A stretch of 64,000 nt of DNA from Clostridia bacterium (GTDB lineage: Bacteria > Bacillota > Clostridia > Lachnospirales > Lachnospiraceae): contig CAJTEN010000003.1 of the NCBI GenBank assembly GCA_910575245.1, forward strand, positions 124,001 through 188,000. The letters run 5' to 3'. Position numbers and translations under genes: made by a program. The notes below the pieces were generated by a model. It saw only the letters and a list, made by a program, of their open reading frames with translations. It was not told the DNA's origin and ran no database searches. Each line of letters begins with the position of its first letter. Position 1 is the stretch's first letter. Shown in pieces: positions 43,356 to 53,696 of this stretch.

Positions 43356-44519
43356 CTATTTTACAACTCTAACCCTGAATACGCCGTCAATAGACTGCAG
43401 TTTATCAATGATTTGTGCGGAAGCCGGTGTCTCGATATCAAGCATCGTGTATGCAACCTCACCCTTGGATTTGTTCATCATGTCAGAGATGTTAATCCCT
43501 ATGTCACCGAAGCATGCCGCAAATTTGGTGATCATGTTGGCTTTGTTTTTGTGGAATATGGCTACACGGCCTGCCTGTGCACAGACACCCATATCACATT
43601 TCGGGTAGTTAACACTGTTGATGATATTGCCGTTCTCAAGATAATTCTTCAGTTGCTTTACGGCCATCACCGCACAGTTATCTTCCGACTCTTCTGTGGA
43701 AGCACCAAGATGGGGGATTACAATACAGCCTTCCTGCCCTGCCGTAACGGCATTCGGAAAATCAGACACATACTTGCGGATTCTGCCGGAACTAATACCT
43801 TCGAGGACTGCCGTTTCATCGACAAGAAGATCTCTGGCGAAATTCAGTAAGATCACGCCATCTTTCATTTTATCGATGGCTTCCCTGCCAATCATGCCCC
43901 GGGTAGCGTCCATTAACGGCACATGAATCGTGATATAATCACATTCCTCATAGATTTCCTCCACATTCAGTACATGCTTTACATCACGGCTCAGATTCCA
44001 TGCCGCGTCTACAGATACATAGGGATCATATCCATACACTTCCATGCCTAAATGTTTGGCTACATTAGCCACCCTGACACCGATTGCGCCGAGTCCCACG
44101 ATCCCCAGCTTCTTGCCCTCTATTTCCGTACCGGCGAAATTCTTCTTCGCTTTCTCGGCATTTTTACCTACATTTTCGTCAGACTGGTTCTCCTTCACCC
44201 ATTCAATACCGCCCACAACATCGCGGGAGGCAAGCAGCATACCTGCTATCACCAGCTCCTTGACACCGTTGGCATTGGCTCCTGGTGTGTTAAATACTAC
44301 GATACCCTTCTGCGCGCATTTATCCAAAGGAATGTTGTTTACGCCTGCACCTGCCCTGGCAATGGCAAGAAGACCATCAGGAAACTCCATGTCATGCATA
44401 GCGGCACTTCTGACCAGAATACCCTCTGCCTCTTCCGGCTTATCTGTCTTTACATACTGATCCGTAAATTTCTCAAGACCAACCCCCGCAATGGGATTCA
44501 AGCAATGATATTTAAACAT
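43356..44519 (-). CDS. serA: D-3-phosphoglycerate dehydrogenase
   Basis: First step of serine synthesis: 3-phosphoglycerate to 3-phosphohydroxypyruvate with NAD. 387 residues starting MFKYHCLNPI; LGIVGLGAIGVRVANVAKHLG is the nucleotide-binding segment, followed by catalytic-site segments including LGASTEESEDNC. A C-terminal ACT domain (AYTMLDIETPASAQIIDKLQ) suggests serine feedback. The start at 44519 is set by AGAGG 8 bases upstream, and lies 16 bp after serC. Confidence 0.94.
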   Translation of the reverse strand: MFKYHCLNPIAGVGLEKFTDQYVKTDKPEEAEGILVRSAAMHDMEFPDGLLAIARAGAGVNNIPLDKCAQKGIVVFNTPGANANGVKELVIAGMLLASRDVVGGIEWVKENQSDENVGKNAEKAKKNFAGTEIEGKKLGIVGLGAIGVRVANVAKHLGMEVYGYDPYVSVDAAWNLSRDVKHVLNVEEIYEECDYITIHVPLMDATRGMIGREAIDKMKDGVILLNFARDLLVDETAVLEGISSGRIRKYVSDFPNAVTAGQEGCIVIPHLGASTEESEDNCAVMAVKQLKNYLENGNIINSVNYPKCDMGVCAQAGRVAIFHKNKANMITKFAACFGDIGINISDMMNKSKGEVAYTMLDIETPASAQIIDKLQSIDGVFRVRVVK

Positions 44520-44535
44520 CCGTGTATCCTCTCTC

Positions 44536-45618
44536 TTACTTATTATTTTCCTCAAATTCTTTCATGAAGGCAACTAACTTCTCCACGCCTTCCAACGGCA
44601 TGGCATTATAGATGCTGGCACGCATGCCGCCTACACTGCGATGGCCCTTCAGATTGACAAATCCCGCTGCAGCTGCCTCCTTTATAAATTTCGCATCCAG
44701 ATCCTCACTTCCTGTGACGAAAGGTACGTTCATGAGCGAACGGTCTTCTTTTCTGACAGTCCCCTTAAACAGAGCGCTTTCATCCAGAAAGTCATATAAA
44801 ATACCGGCTTTCTTCTCGTTGAGTTCCTTCATTGCCTCAAGACCGCCGTTCTTAAGAAGCCATTTGAATACTTTGCCGCAAATATAGATGCCGTAGCACG
44901 GCGGCGTATTATATAAAGAATCATTATCCGCATGAATCTTGTATTTCATCATGGTCGGAGTGCCGGGAAGTACATCATCCGTGATAAGATCCTCTCTGAT
45001 GATCACAATCTGTGTTCCCGCAGGGCCGACATTCTTCTGTACACCGGCATATACCATACCATAGGACGAGAGATCCATGGGTTCGGACAGGAAGCAGGAA
45101 GAGACATCGGAAACCAGAATCTTTCCCTTGGTATCAGGTAATTGGTGGAATTTCGTTCCGTAAATCGTATTGTTCTCACAGATATAGACATAATCCATAT
45201 CGTCCGTAACAGGCAGATCGGAGCAGTCCGGTATATAAGAAAAAGTCTTATCTGCCGAAGAGGCAAGTTCAACCGCCTCACCATAGATCTTAGCTTCCGC
45301 AAAAGCTTTCTTAGCCCATTGTCCCGTTAAGATATACCCCGCCTTGCGGTTCTTCATCAGGTTCATCGGCACAGAAGCAAATAACAGACTGGCGCCGCCC
45401 TGGAGAAACAATACTTTATAATGATCAGGAATCTTCAGCAGCGTGCGAAGATCGGCCTCAGCCTCCTTGATGATCGTGTCATAAGCCTTAGACCTGTGGC
45501 TCATCTCCATAACCGACATTCCGGTTCCCCTGTAATCTAACATCTCTTCTGCAGCTTCCTTCAGGACTTCCTCAGGCAGTACTGCAGGACCTGCTGAAAA
45601 ATTGTATACTCTGGCCAT
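44536..45618 (-). CDS. serC: Phosphoserine aminotransferase
   Basis: PLP enzyme converting 3-phosphohydroxypyruvate to phosphoserine. 360 residues beginning MARVYNFSAGPAVLPEEVL, with MEMSHRSKAYD, a PLP-lysine region YAGVQKNVGPAGT and GGMRASIYNAMP near the end. GGAGGAG precedes the ATG at 45618. First gene of the serC-serA operon; no serB is adjacent. A TATAAT lies about 20 bp upstream of the gene. Confidence 0.95.
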   Translation of the reverse strand: MARVYNFSAGPAVLPEEVLKEAAEEMLDYRGTGMSVMEMSHRSKAYDTIIKEAEADLRTLLKIPDHYKVLFLQGGASLLFASVPMNLMKNRKAGYILTGQWAKKAFAEAKIYGEAVELASSADKTFSYIPDCSDLPVTDDMDYVYICENNTIYGTKFHQLPDTKGKILVSDVSSCFLSEPMDLSSYGMVYAGVQKNVGPAGTQIVIIREDLITDDVLPGTPTMMKYKIHADNDSLYNTPPCYGIYICGKVFKWLLKNGGLEAMKELNEKKAGILYDFLDESALFKGTVRKEDRSLMNVPFVTGSEDLDAKFIKEAAAAGFVNLKGHRSVGGMRASIYNAMPLEGVEKLVAFMKEFEENNK

Positions 45619-45717
45619 TTTTCTCCTCCCGCTTTTCATGCATATTATAAAACACTATGAAACCAAACCTCATTGTACCTTCTCAAGGCACTTTAGTCAA
45701 TTACTACGACAAATTTT

Positions 45718-47124
45718 TTAATAAAACATTATCACCGGCGTTCCTACTTCCACACTGTCATACAGTTCCACCATGATATCCCGCGGGGTATTGATGCAGC
45801 CATGGGATCCGTTGGTCTGATATATGGTGCCGCCATATTTGCTGCGCCAGGAAGCGTCATGGATACCGATTCCACCCTTGACCGGCATCCAGAAATCTAC
45901 CGGCGAAGCATAACCAGGGCCTCTTAAAACGCGGTTTCTCTGCTTCAGATACACATAATTAACCCCTGAGGGGGTCCCCATCCTGCGGGAAGTATTTCCA
46001 GTCACAATGGGGGTACTCAGCTTCTGGACGCCGTCCGAATAATAGTACATCATCTGCTCTCCCATATCTACTTCCACATAAGTATCGCCGATGTCATCCT
46101 TTCCCTGCTTCCATGCCTTCTGTGTATATTCCGGCTCGTGGACTTCCCTTTTGCCGCTAAGAAACGCCTCCGTAAGATACTTTACTTCCGCATTACGGTC
46201 CAGTTTATTGCCGTAGATCCCACCTTCCACCGTGACGGTTTCTCCCCTGGTGGCCTCGAACCGGCGGCTTGCTCCCACCGTATCATACTCGTCTGCAAGC
46301 CTGTTGATAAATTCTTCGACCGCGTTTTCTCTCAGTTTCGGTCTGCCCTGCTCATCCAGAATAAAGCTGCCGTTCTCTGCCAGTTCAATCCAGTCACAGA
46401 CAACGGAAGTATCCACCGGTACCTGCTCGTCTCCCATCTGATAAATAATGCCACACTGCTGAAAGACATTTATTTTCTCCCACAGCTTTAAGGTGTCTGT
46501 CATCTGAGCATCCAGTTCCAGATCATGATAACAGTCTGCTTCTGCCAGGGAGATCTCCTGCCTGGACTCCTCAATGGAACGGACGATCGCATCTTCCGCT
46601 TCCCCGGCAGACAGAACATCCATTCTTTCATTCAGCAGTTCATACCCCTGCTCTGTTCTGACAATAGCCACTCTTCGCTCAGAATCAGGCCTCTTTCTGG
46701 CTTCTTCCAGAAAAGGAAGCTCATGCAGAAGTTTATCCAGCGCCTGTTTATTATAAGATACCACGGGAGTCAGCTGTGTGTTATTCCCGTGAAACAGGCT
46801 GTCTATCCATGTCCAGGAATTCTGCTGTCTCTGGTATAACTCCAATGCCTCTGCAAAATCAAACTGATAATCGATATCCTTTGCGGCTATTTGATAAGCA
46901 ACGCCGTCCATGTCATAGATCGTGATGCCGTCATAGGAGAATCCCTTCACAAGTTCACTATTCACATCGCTGATGCTTCTTCCGGTACAGTACACGCCAT
47001 TGATCCATGTACCGTAGGCAAAGGCATTGTGGTAGTAAATGGCCAGTCCGATGTAAGTTCCCACCAGACTGACCAGAACAATACTTAAAATAATTGCTAT
47101 ATGCTTTATGACTCTTTTGCTCAT
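45718..47124 (-). CDS. L,D-transpeptidase (YkuD) with peptidoglycan-binding domain
   Basis: A 468-residue cell-wall enzyme anchored by an N-terminal helix (about 9-31). It has a PG-binding_4-like middle region and a C-terminal YkuD domain with the catalytic cysteine in HGCINTP (C443). It would form 3-3 cross-links or attach proteins to peptidoglycan outside the cell. Only a weak site (GGAAACG) precedes the ATG. It lies 77 bp after ilvB on the same strand but is functionally unrelated. Confidence 0.92.
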   Translation of the reverse strand: MSKRVIKHIAIILSIVLVSLVGTYIGLAIYYHNAFAYGTWINGVYCTGRSISDVNSELVKGFSYDGITIYDMDGVAYQIAAKDIDYQFDFAEALELYQRQQNSWTWIDSLFHGNNTQLTPVVSYNKQALDKLLHELPFLEEARKRPDSERRVAIVRTEQGYELLNERMDVLSAGEAEDAIVRSIEESRQEISLAEADCYHDLELDAQMTDTLKLWEKINVFQQCGIIYQMGDEQVPVDTSVVCDWIELAENGSFILDEQGRPKLRENAVEEFINRLADEYDTVGASRRFEATRGETVTVEGGIYGNKLDRNAEVKYLTEAFLSGKREVHEPEYTQKAWKQGKDDIGDTYVEVDMGEQMMYYYSDGVQKLSTPIVTGNTSRRMGTPSGVNYVYLKQRNRVLRGPGYASPVDFWMPVKGGIGIHDASWRSKYGGTIYQTNGSHGCINTPRDIMVELYDSVEVGTPVIMFY

Positions 47125-47201
47125 AAGACGTTTCCAGCCACTTTAAATTCAGTCTGTCTCCTGTATTTTATGCATTTGGCCGCCTGTTGTACCTTCCGGA
47201 A

Positions 47202-48890
47202 TCACCGATCTGCTTTCGCCAGGTCAAGGGCGTCGAAGGCTTCCGTAATCGGTGCTCCTGCAGGAACCATCGGAAATACTTTGTCATCCTCCGGAATGAT
47301 GCAGTTGATCAGCACAGGCTTCTTCAAAGCGACAGCCTTCTCTATGGCAGGTGCAACTTCTTCTTTCTTCGTCACCCTGATAGCTTCACACCCAAGCCCC
47401 TCCGCAACCTTGCAGAAGTCCACGCTGTCGTTCAAAACAGTATGCGAATATCTCTTACCATAGAATAGTGTCTGCCACTGTCTTACCATGCCAAGTACAT
47501 GGTTATTGATCACTACCTGTATGATCGGAATGTTATAGCGGCTTGCCGTAGCCAGCTCGTTCATATTCATTCTGAAACAGCCGTCTCCCGCAATATTAAT
47601 ACAAATCTTATCCGGACATCCCATTTTGGCGCCCAGACAGGCTCCCAAACCATATCCCATGGTACCGAGACCACCGGATGTCAGCAGCGTACGAGGAATA
47701 GAATACTTATAGTACTGCGCCGCCCACATTTGATGCTGCCCTACATCCGTGGTGATTACCGCGCCGCCTTCCGTGATCCGGTCGATCTCCTCCATAATAT
47801 ACGGACAGGATAAGACAGAAGCGTCATAATTGAGAGGGTAAGTTTCTTTCAGTTCAGCAATATGCTGCATCCATTCCGTATGTTCCTGCTGCTCCAACTG
47901 CCCGTTGATCTTCTCAAGTACTTCCTTCAGATCGCCAACCAGAGATACATCCGTCCTGATATTCTTATTGATCTCCGCGGCATCGATGTCTATATGCAGT
48001 ACCTTCGCATTCTCCGCAAATTTCTTCGGATTACCCACTACACGGTCGGAAAATCTTGCTCCCAAAGCAATCAGCACATCACATTCGCTGACACCGAAGT
48101 TGGAAGTCTTCGTACCGTGCATGCCAATCATACCTGTGTAACGCGGATCATGCCCGTCGAATACTCCCTTACCCATAAGCGTATCACAGACAGGGGTATC
48201 CAGCTTCCTCGCAAATTCTCTGACTTCCTTATAAGCGCCGGAAATGACCGCGCCGCCACCTACATAGACGAAAGGTTTCTTCGCATTCCGAAGAAGGGAA
48301 AGAGCCTCCTGCAGATCCTCCTGCGTATACTGGGACGGCTGGTTGATGGCTTCCGGTTCTTTCTTCTCAAATTCATAGCTGTTGGAGGTCACGTCTTTTG
48401 TGATATCTACCAGTACCGGTCCGGGTCTTCCGCTTCTCGCTATAGAGAAGGCTTTTCGAAGCGTATCGGCCAGAATACTGACATCCTTGACGATATAGTT
48501 ATGCTTCGTGATCGGCATAGTGATACCTGCAATATCTACCTCCTGGAAGGAATCCTTCCCCAGGGAAGGAAGCACCACATTACAGGTGATCGCCACCATG
48601 GGAACAGAATCCATATAAGCAGTGGCAATCCCCGTCACAAGATTCGTGGCTCCGGGCCCGCTTGTCGCAAGGCATACCCCTACCTTACCGGTTGCCCTGG
48701 CGTATCCGTCCGCCGCATGGGCTGCTCCCTGCTCATGTGATGTCAGAATATGGTTTATTTCATTACTATGTTGATATAAGGCGTCATATACATTAAGAAT
48801 CGTTCCTCCCGGATATCCGAACACGGTATCAACACCCTGTTCCTTCAGGCATTCCACAACGATTTCCGCTCCTGTCAATAACATACTCAT
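47202..48890 (-). CDS. ilvB: Acetolactate synthase, large (catalytic) subunit
   Basis: TPP enzyme condensing two pyruvates, or pyruvate and 2-oxobutyrate, for branched-chain amino acids. 562 residues with TSHEQGAAHAADGYARATG-type N-terminal region, GAGDG-like NIAGDGCFRMNMNELATA and a FAD region. No ilvN regulatory subunit is adjacent. Two in-frame ATGs lie close: 48890 is only 3-4 bases after AGGAGGG, whereas the second, at 48884, has 10-base spacing; the true start may be there. It follows ilvD by 37 bp. Confidence 0.94.
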   Translation of the reverse strand: MSMLLTGAEIVVECLKEQGVDTVFGYPGGTILNVYDALYQHSNEINHILTSHEQGAAHAADGYARATGKVGVCLATSGPGATNLVTGIATAYMDSVPMVAITCNVVLPSLGKDSFQEVDIAGITMPITKHNYIVKDVSILADTLRKAFSIARSGRPGPVLVDITKDVTSNSYEFEKKEPEAINQPSQYTQEDLQEALSLLRNAKKPFVYVGGGAVISGAYKEVREFARKLDTPVCDTLMGKGVFDGHDPRYTGMIGMHGTKTSNFGVSECDVLIALGARFSDRVVGNPKKFAENAKVLHIDIDAAEINKNIRTDVSLVGDLKEVLEKINGQLEQQEHTEWMQHIAELKETYPLNYDASVLSCPYIMEEIDRITEGGAVITTDVGQHQMWAAQYYKYSIPRTLLTSGGLGTMGYGLGACLGAKMGCPDKICINIAGDGCFRMNMNELATASRYNIPIIQVVINNHVLGMVRQWQTLFYGKRYSHTVLNDSVDFCKVAEGLGCEAIRVTKKEEVAPAIEKAVALKKPVLINCIIPEDDKVFPMVPAGAPITEAFDALDLAKADR

Positions 48891-48927
48891 AATCCCTCCT
48901 GCTTGCTTTTTGGTATCTGCATCCTTT

Positions 48928-50601
48928 TTATCTTGTCTTCGGTATCTCCAGGATAGCGCCTCTGTTGCCGCTGGTCACCATCTCACGGTATCTTGCCAGA
49001 TAGCCGCCCGTAACCTTTGGCTCTCTGGGCTGCCATTTGGCTCTTCTGGCTGTCATTTCCTCACCGGATACTTTCACATCCAGCTTCATATTCGGAATAT
49101 CAATGCTGATGATATCGCCTTCTTCTACCAGCGCAATAGGCCCGCCTACCGCCGCTTCCGGAGAAACATGGCCAATAGAGGCGCCCCGGGAGGCACCGGA
49201 AAATCTTCCGTCCGTGATCAGGGCAACACTGGAGCCCAGCCCCATACCGGCAATGGCGGATGTGGGATTCAGCATCTCACGCATACCAGGACCGCCCTTC
49301 GGGCCTTCATAACGGATGACCACCACATCACCGGCTACGATCCTGCCGCCCTTGATAGCCTCAATGGCATCCTCTTCACACTCAAATACGCGTGCAGGCC
49401 CTTCGTGGACCATCATTTCTTCTACCACCGCAGAACGCTTGACAACGCTGCCGTCCGGGGCAAGATTACCCTTCAGCACGGCAAGGCCTCCTGTCTTACT
49501 GTACGGATTGTCCACAGTCCTGATTACCTCCGGATTCTTATTGACCGCATCTTTGATATTCTCCGACAGGGTATTCCCGGTTACTGTCATACACTCTGTA
49601 TGCATCAGACCGATATCTGCCAGCTCTTTCATAACTGCATATACGCCGCCAGCCTCATTCAGATCCTCCATATAGGTAGGGCCTGCCGGTGCAAGGTGGC
49701 ACAGGTTAGGTGTCTTCTCGCTGATCTCGTTGGCAAAGGAAATGTCAAAATCAAAACCGACCTCATGGGCAATAGCCGGAAGATGCAGCATGGAATTAGT
49801 GGAACAGCCCAGTGCCATGTCAACCGTCAGCGCATTTAAGATGGCATCCTTCGTCATGATATCCCTCGGGCGGATATCTCTCTTCAGAAGTTCCATGACA
49901 GCCATCCCGGCGTGCTTGGCCAGCTTAATCCTCTCTGAATAAACCGCAGGAATCGTGCCGTTTCCGCGCAGTCCCATACCCAGCGCCTCCGTCAGACAGT
50001 TCATAGAATTAGCCGTATACATACCGGAACAGGATCCGCAGGTTGGACAAGTCTTTTCCTCAAATTCCCGAAGTTCCTCATCGCTCATCGTACCTGCCGC
50101 ATGAGAACCTACCGCCTCAAACATAGATGAGAGACTTCTCTTCTGGCCACGTACATGTCCGGCCAGCATAGGTCCTCCTGATACGAATACGGTAGGGACA
50201 TTGACCCTGGCCGCCGCCATCAGAAGTCCGGGTACATTTTTATCACAATTAGGCACCATCACCAAAGCATCAAACTGGTGCGCAAGCGCCATACACTCTG
50301 TAGAATCTGCAATCAGGTCTCTTGTGACCAGGGAATATTTCATGCCGATGTGTCCCATTGCAATGCCGTCGCATACGGCAATAGCCGGGAATACGACCGG
50401 AACACCGCCTGCCTCTGCCACTCCCAGCTTTACCGCGTTGACAATTTTATCCAGATTCATATGCCCCGGAACGATTTCATTGTAAGAACTCACGATGCCG
50501 ACCATCGGTTTCTTCAGCTCTTCTTCCGTAAACCCAAGGGCATTAAATAAACTCCTGTGGGGCGCCTGCTGTATACCGGCTTTAACATTGTCACTTCTCA
50601 T
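48928..50601 (-). CDS. ilvD: Dihydroxy-acid dehydratase
   Basis: Iron-sulfur enzyme of valine, isoleucine and leucine synthesis. 557 residues starting [19 protein letters not shown], with cluster cysteines in NCDKNVPG and [16 protein letters not shown], and [17 protein letters not shown] near the C-terminus. The start at 50601 uses GGAGG supplied by the leader element; the frame that continues to 50781 is an artefact of that repeat. GT39 gene lies upstream, ilvB 37 bp downstream. Confidence 0.96.
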   Translation of the reverse strand: MRSDNVKAGIQQAPHRSLFNALGFTEEELKKPMVGIVSSYNEIVPGHMNLDKIVNAVKLGVAEAGGVPVVFPAIAVCDGIAMGHIGMKYSLVTRDLIADSTECMALAHQFDALVMVPNCDKNVPGLLMAAARVNVPTVFVSGGPMLAGHVRGQKRSLSSMFEAVGSHAAGTMSDEELREFEEKTCPTCGSCSGMYTANSMNCLTEALGMGLRGNGTIPAVYSERIKLAKHAGMAVMELLKRDIRPRDIMTKDAILNALTVDMALGCSTNSMLHLPAIAHEVGFDFDISFANEISEKTPNLCHLAPAGPTYMEDLNEAGGVYAVMKELADIGLMHTECMTVTGNTLSENIKDAVNKNPEVIRTVDNPYSKTGGLAVLKGNLAPDGSVVKRSAVVEEMMVHEGPARVFECEEDAIEAIKGGRIVAGDVVVIRYEGPKGGPGMREMLNPTSAIAGMGLGSSVALITDGRFSGASRGASIGHVSPEAAVGGPIALVEEGDIISIDIPNMKLDVKVSGEEMTARRAKWQPREPKVTGGYLARYREMVTSGNRGAILEIPKTR

Positions 50602-50747
50602 ACTTGCACCTCCTTGTCTTTCCCCAACACAAATTCCCATGAAAAGTACGGTGCAAGTATCGGATGCACACATGCAGACGAGCTGCATGGCGCGTGTACG
50701 CTCAGCGCAGCGAGTGCGCAGAGCTGATTTATAGTCTTTCTTTTCAT
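50598..50747 (-). CDS. Leader peptide of the portable leader element upstream of ilvD (49 residues)
   Basis: Reads [20 protein letters not shown] at the start and LGKDKEVQV at the end, with a TGA overlapping the ilvD start (ATGA). AAGGAG lies 7 bases before its ATG, so this copy has its own good ribosome binding site. ATACTTGCACC (50600-50610) and GGTGCAAGTAT (50650-50660) are exact complements of 11 bp around a 39-base loop and cover the ilvD Shine-Dalgarno and start. Translation of the leader would melt the stem just before termination. Confidence 0.65.
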   Translation of the reverse strand: MKRKTINQLCALAALSVHAPCSSSACVHPILAPYFSWEFVLGKDKEVQV

Positions 50748-50856
50748 ACCTATTCTCCTTATCTTTGTAATGAATCTCCAATAGAAATACATTTAATAAC
50801 TGCTGAAATTTATTGTAACTGTGCCCCTTTCAGAGGATAATTTTAAACAACCATGG

Positions 50857-52482
50857 TTATTTAAACAAGACAAACCGGCTGTTTTCATACACGGCTTCCA
50901 AGTCTGCTGTTTCCATACAGCGCATAAATTCTTCCCGTGTTATATACAGTTTCCAGACATCCTGTCCATTATCCGTTTCTTCATTGACTCGGTCAGACAA
51001 CAGATATTTGTCGGCCAGAACCACATCGGCCTCCCTCGGATTCCTGGTTATCCGCTCTTCCGTAATACCATACAAGAATAACAGCAGATATTCCTGATCG
51101 CAGTCCGTAACTCCTGCTTTTCCTGACTTTGACCAGTCTACCTGGGCATATGCATCTTCGATCGCCGCTTCCCTGTCGCTGTATTGCGCCCTGTAAGAAG
51201 GCGAAAATAATAATACCACACACAGGATGCCGCAGAAAACTGACACTGCCATAGGCAGGTATTTCCACAACGTGTTTATTTTTCCGGGATTTCCTTCCGC
51301 CTTCTGTTTCAGATATTCTGTGACTGTCTTTAACAGCCAGGCGGCCGCAAAGGCCAAGACAACTCCGGCAAAGGACAAAACCCGGTAATAGGGCAGAGAA
51401 CACTGCACGATCAGCATAAGCGGGATGACTATTATACTGACAGCCAGATAAAGTTCCATAAATGTCTCATATTCGGAAGATCCTTCCTTCCGTCTGTACA
51501 TGCCGTCCTTTACATGCCGTCCGGCCCGGAAGGCAATGCCTGCCGCACAGCCGGCCATCAGCACGGTCAGAAGCATGCTTCCTCCCGGATAGTATTCATT
51601 CAGAAGATTCCGCAACCAGAGTATAAACTTCTCTCCGAAGCCTTCCCGGCCGACACTCTGTATATATGGCGTCGCCAGCATATATTCTATACCGGTCCCA
51701 AGCGCCGCGAATGGATCCCTCAGGATAACGGAAGCATGTCCCATGCCATAATAAGCGCTGCCCTCCGTCTTTACCAGAAGATTTGAACCGATGGCCAGCC
51801 AGACAATTCCATAAAGACCAGTTGTACAGGCTGCACTGATAAAGGATGTCAGGATCAGCCGTACCAGTTTCCCTGTTTCTCCCTGCACAAGCAGTGCCAT
51901 TCCGCCGATCAGGCATATGGGTACAACCACATACACACTGCTCGGTATAGTATATAATGCAAGGATAAGACTGCCTCCAAACAGCACATAATCCCTGATA
52001 CATCCACGATACTCCGCTGTAATATGCAGCAGTTCACAGACTGCTGTCAAATAGCATAATGTAACCAGGGCATATCCTCTGCCCTGAACTGCCAACTGAT
52101 TGACCAGCTTCATTCCGGCATAGAGAAATACCGGAATAAGCGCCATACCCTGTCCAAAACATTTCCTGCTGATTCGGAAGATCAGGGCCAAACTGCCCAA
52201 AGCAGAGAGATACGATATCCCCCGCAGCGCAATATCCGGACTCCCGAATATGCCAAGGCAGGCAGACAATACCGAATATCCGATATGATTATTCGGCAGC
52301 GGCCAGTGTATTGCCGCATAAACCGGTCCTCTGCTTATGAAATAATAATAAGTATACAATTCATCATACCATGGCGTAAGCGCAAACAGGCGCCATCCGT
52401 AATAGAATGCCATAAAGATGAAGAACAGAATAAAACCTGTTGTTTCTCTGTCGACTTTCTGTCGCCCGAAGTTCTGCACCAT
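50857..52482 (-). CDS. GT39-type membrane glycosyltransferase-like protein
   Basis: A 541-residue protein with about 11-13 predicted helices. The motif TPWYDELYTYYYF after the first helix gives the Asp-Glu of GT39/ArnT-like transferases using polyprenyl-phosphate sugars, and NNHIGYSVLSACLGIFGSP resembles that family's second loop. The C-terminal 120 residues are hydrophilic. The donor and acceptor are unknown. It lies between leuB (31 bp) and ilvD on the same strand, an odd location for a surface glycosyltransferase. AAGGG precedes the ATG. Confidence 0.75.
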   Translation of the reverse strand: MVQNFGRQKVDRETTGFILFFIFMAFYYGWRLFALTPWYDELYTYYYFISRGPVYAAIHWPLPNNHIGYSVLSACLGIFGSPDIALRGISYLSALGSLALIFRISRKCFGQGMALIPVFLYAGMKLVNQLAVQGRGYALVTLCYLTAVCELLHITAEYRGCIRDYVLFGGSLILALYTIPSSVYVVVPICLIGGMALLVQGETGKLVRLILTSFISAACTTGLYGIVWLAIGSNLLVKTEGSAYYGMGHASVILRDPFAALGTGIEYMLATPYIQSVGREGFGEKFILWLRNLLNEYYPGGSMLLTVLMAGCAAGIAFRAGRHVKDGMYRRKEGSSEYETFMELYLAVSIIVIPLMLIVQCSLPYYRVLSFAGVVLAFAAAWLLKTVTEYLKQKAEGNPGKINTLWKYLPMAVSVFCGILCVVLLFSPSYRAQYSDREAAIEDAYAQVDWSKSGKAGVTDCDQEYLLLFLYGITEERITRNPREADVVLADKYLLSDRVNEETDNGQDVWKLYITREEFMRCMETADLEAVYENSRFVLFK

Positions 52483-52513
52483 ATGAATAACCCTTTATAC
52501 GGCTTCGCCGCTG

Positions 52514-53596
52514 TCAGATTCTCTCTGCCAGGAGATCGCCCATCTGCCTGCAGCCTACCTGTACGCAGCCTGTAGACATAATATCCAAGGTGCGGTATCC
52601 CTCTTTTAACACCTGCTTCACTGCATGCTCAACAGCATCGGCTTCTTCGTCCAGATCAAAACTGTAACGCAGCATCATGGCTGCCGACAGAACGGTAGCA
52701 ATCGGGTTGGCTGTATCTTTACCCGCTATATCCGGTGCAGAACCGTGGCTGGGTTCATAGAGACCGAATTTCGTGTCATTTAAGGATGCCGATGCCAGCA
52801 TGCCTATAGAACCGGTCACCATACTGGCTTCATCAGACAGAATATCTCCGAACATATTCTCTGTCAGGATCACGTCAAACTGTGCCGGATCCCTGACCAG
52901 CTGCATAGCACAGTTATCAACCAGCATATGCTCCAGAGTCACCTCCGGATAGTCCTTCGCTACGTCTTCCACAACTATACGCCATAACCGGGAAGAATCC
53001 AGTACATTCGCTTTGTCCACACTGGTCACTTTCTTATGCCGCTTCATTGCAATCTCGAACCCTTTGACAGCAATCCTACGGATTTCATTTTCATTATAGA
53101 CAAGCGTATCAACAGCAGTCTTTATACCGTTTGCTTCTGTTGTCTTACGCTCGCCAAAATAAAGCCCGCCGGTCAGCTCCCGCATGATCATCATATCGAA
53201 TCCGGCCGCCGAGATCTCTTCCTTCAACGGGCATGCCCCCTTCAGTTCAGCATATAGTATGGCAGGTCTCAGGTTCGCGAACAGGTTAAGCGCCTTTCTG
53301 ATCGCAAGAAGGCCGGCTTCGGGCCTTCGGTTCGGAGGAAGCTGATACCAGGGAGAAGTAGACGCATCACCGCCAATTGCGCCCATTAACACCGCATCTG
53401 CAGCTTTTGCCGCAGCAATTGCTTCCTGCGTCAACGGCACTCCATGAACATCAATCGATGCCCCGCCCATCAAAATATCCGTATAATGTATAACATGCCC
53501 GAATTTAGCAGCTACGGCATCCAAAACTCTTCTGGTCTCTGCCACGATCTCCGGACCGATGCCGTCTCCCGGAATACAACCAATCTTTAATTCCAT
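52514..53596 (-). CDS. leuB: 3-isopropylmalate dehydrogenase
   Basis: Leucine synthesis: oxidative decarboxylation of 3-isopropylmalate. 360 residues with [47 protein letters not shown] and [22 protein letters not shown], all family signatures. AAAGGAA lies about 10 bases before the ATG. No leuACD is adjacent. It is the first gene of the leuB-GT39-ilvD-ilvB run and has a good promoter at 53697-53725. Confidence 0.96.
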   Translation of the reverse strand: MELKIGCIPGDGIGPEIVAETRRVLDAVAAKFGHVIHYTDILMGGASIDVHGVPLTQEAIAAAKAADAVLMGAIGGDASTSPWYQLPPNRRPEAGLLAIRKALNLFANLRPAILYAELKGACPLKEEISAAGFDMMIMRELTGGLYFGERKTTEANGIKTAVDTLVYNENEIRRIAVKGFEIAMKRHKKVTSVDKANVLDSSRLWRIVVEDVAKDYPEVTLEHMLVDNCAMQLVRDPAQFDVILTENMFGDILSDEASMVTGSIGMLASASLNDTKFGLYEPSHGSAPDIAGKDTANPIATVLSAAMMLRYSFDLDEEADAVEHAVKQVLKEGYRTLDIMSTGCVQVGCRQMGDLLAERI

Positions 53597-53696
53597 ATTT
53601 TATCTTTCCTTTCTGTAAATTTGGCAATCATTGCATAAATATTCACTCATTCCATACAATTACGCGTCACATATTAAATCAAAAAACCACTTATAT

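Noticed and set aside
50602..50781. N-terminal extension of IlvD ([19 protein letters not shown]...)
   Set aside because: Same reason: it is the leader element in a second frame, and ilvD starts at 50601 with GGAGG.
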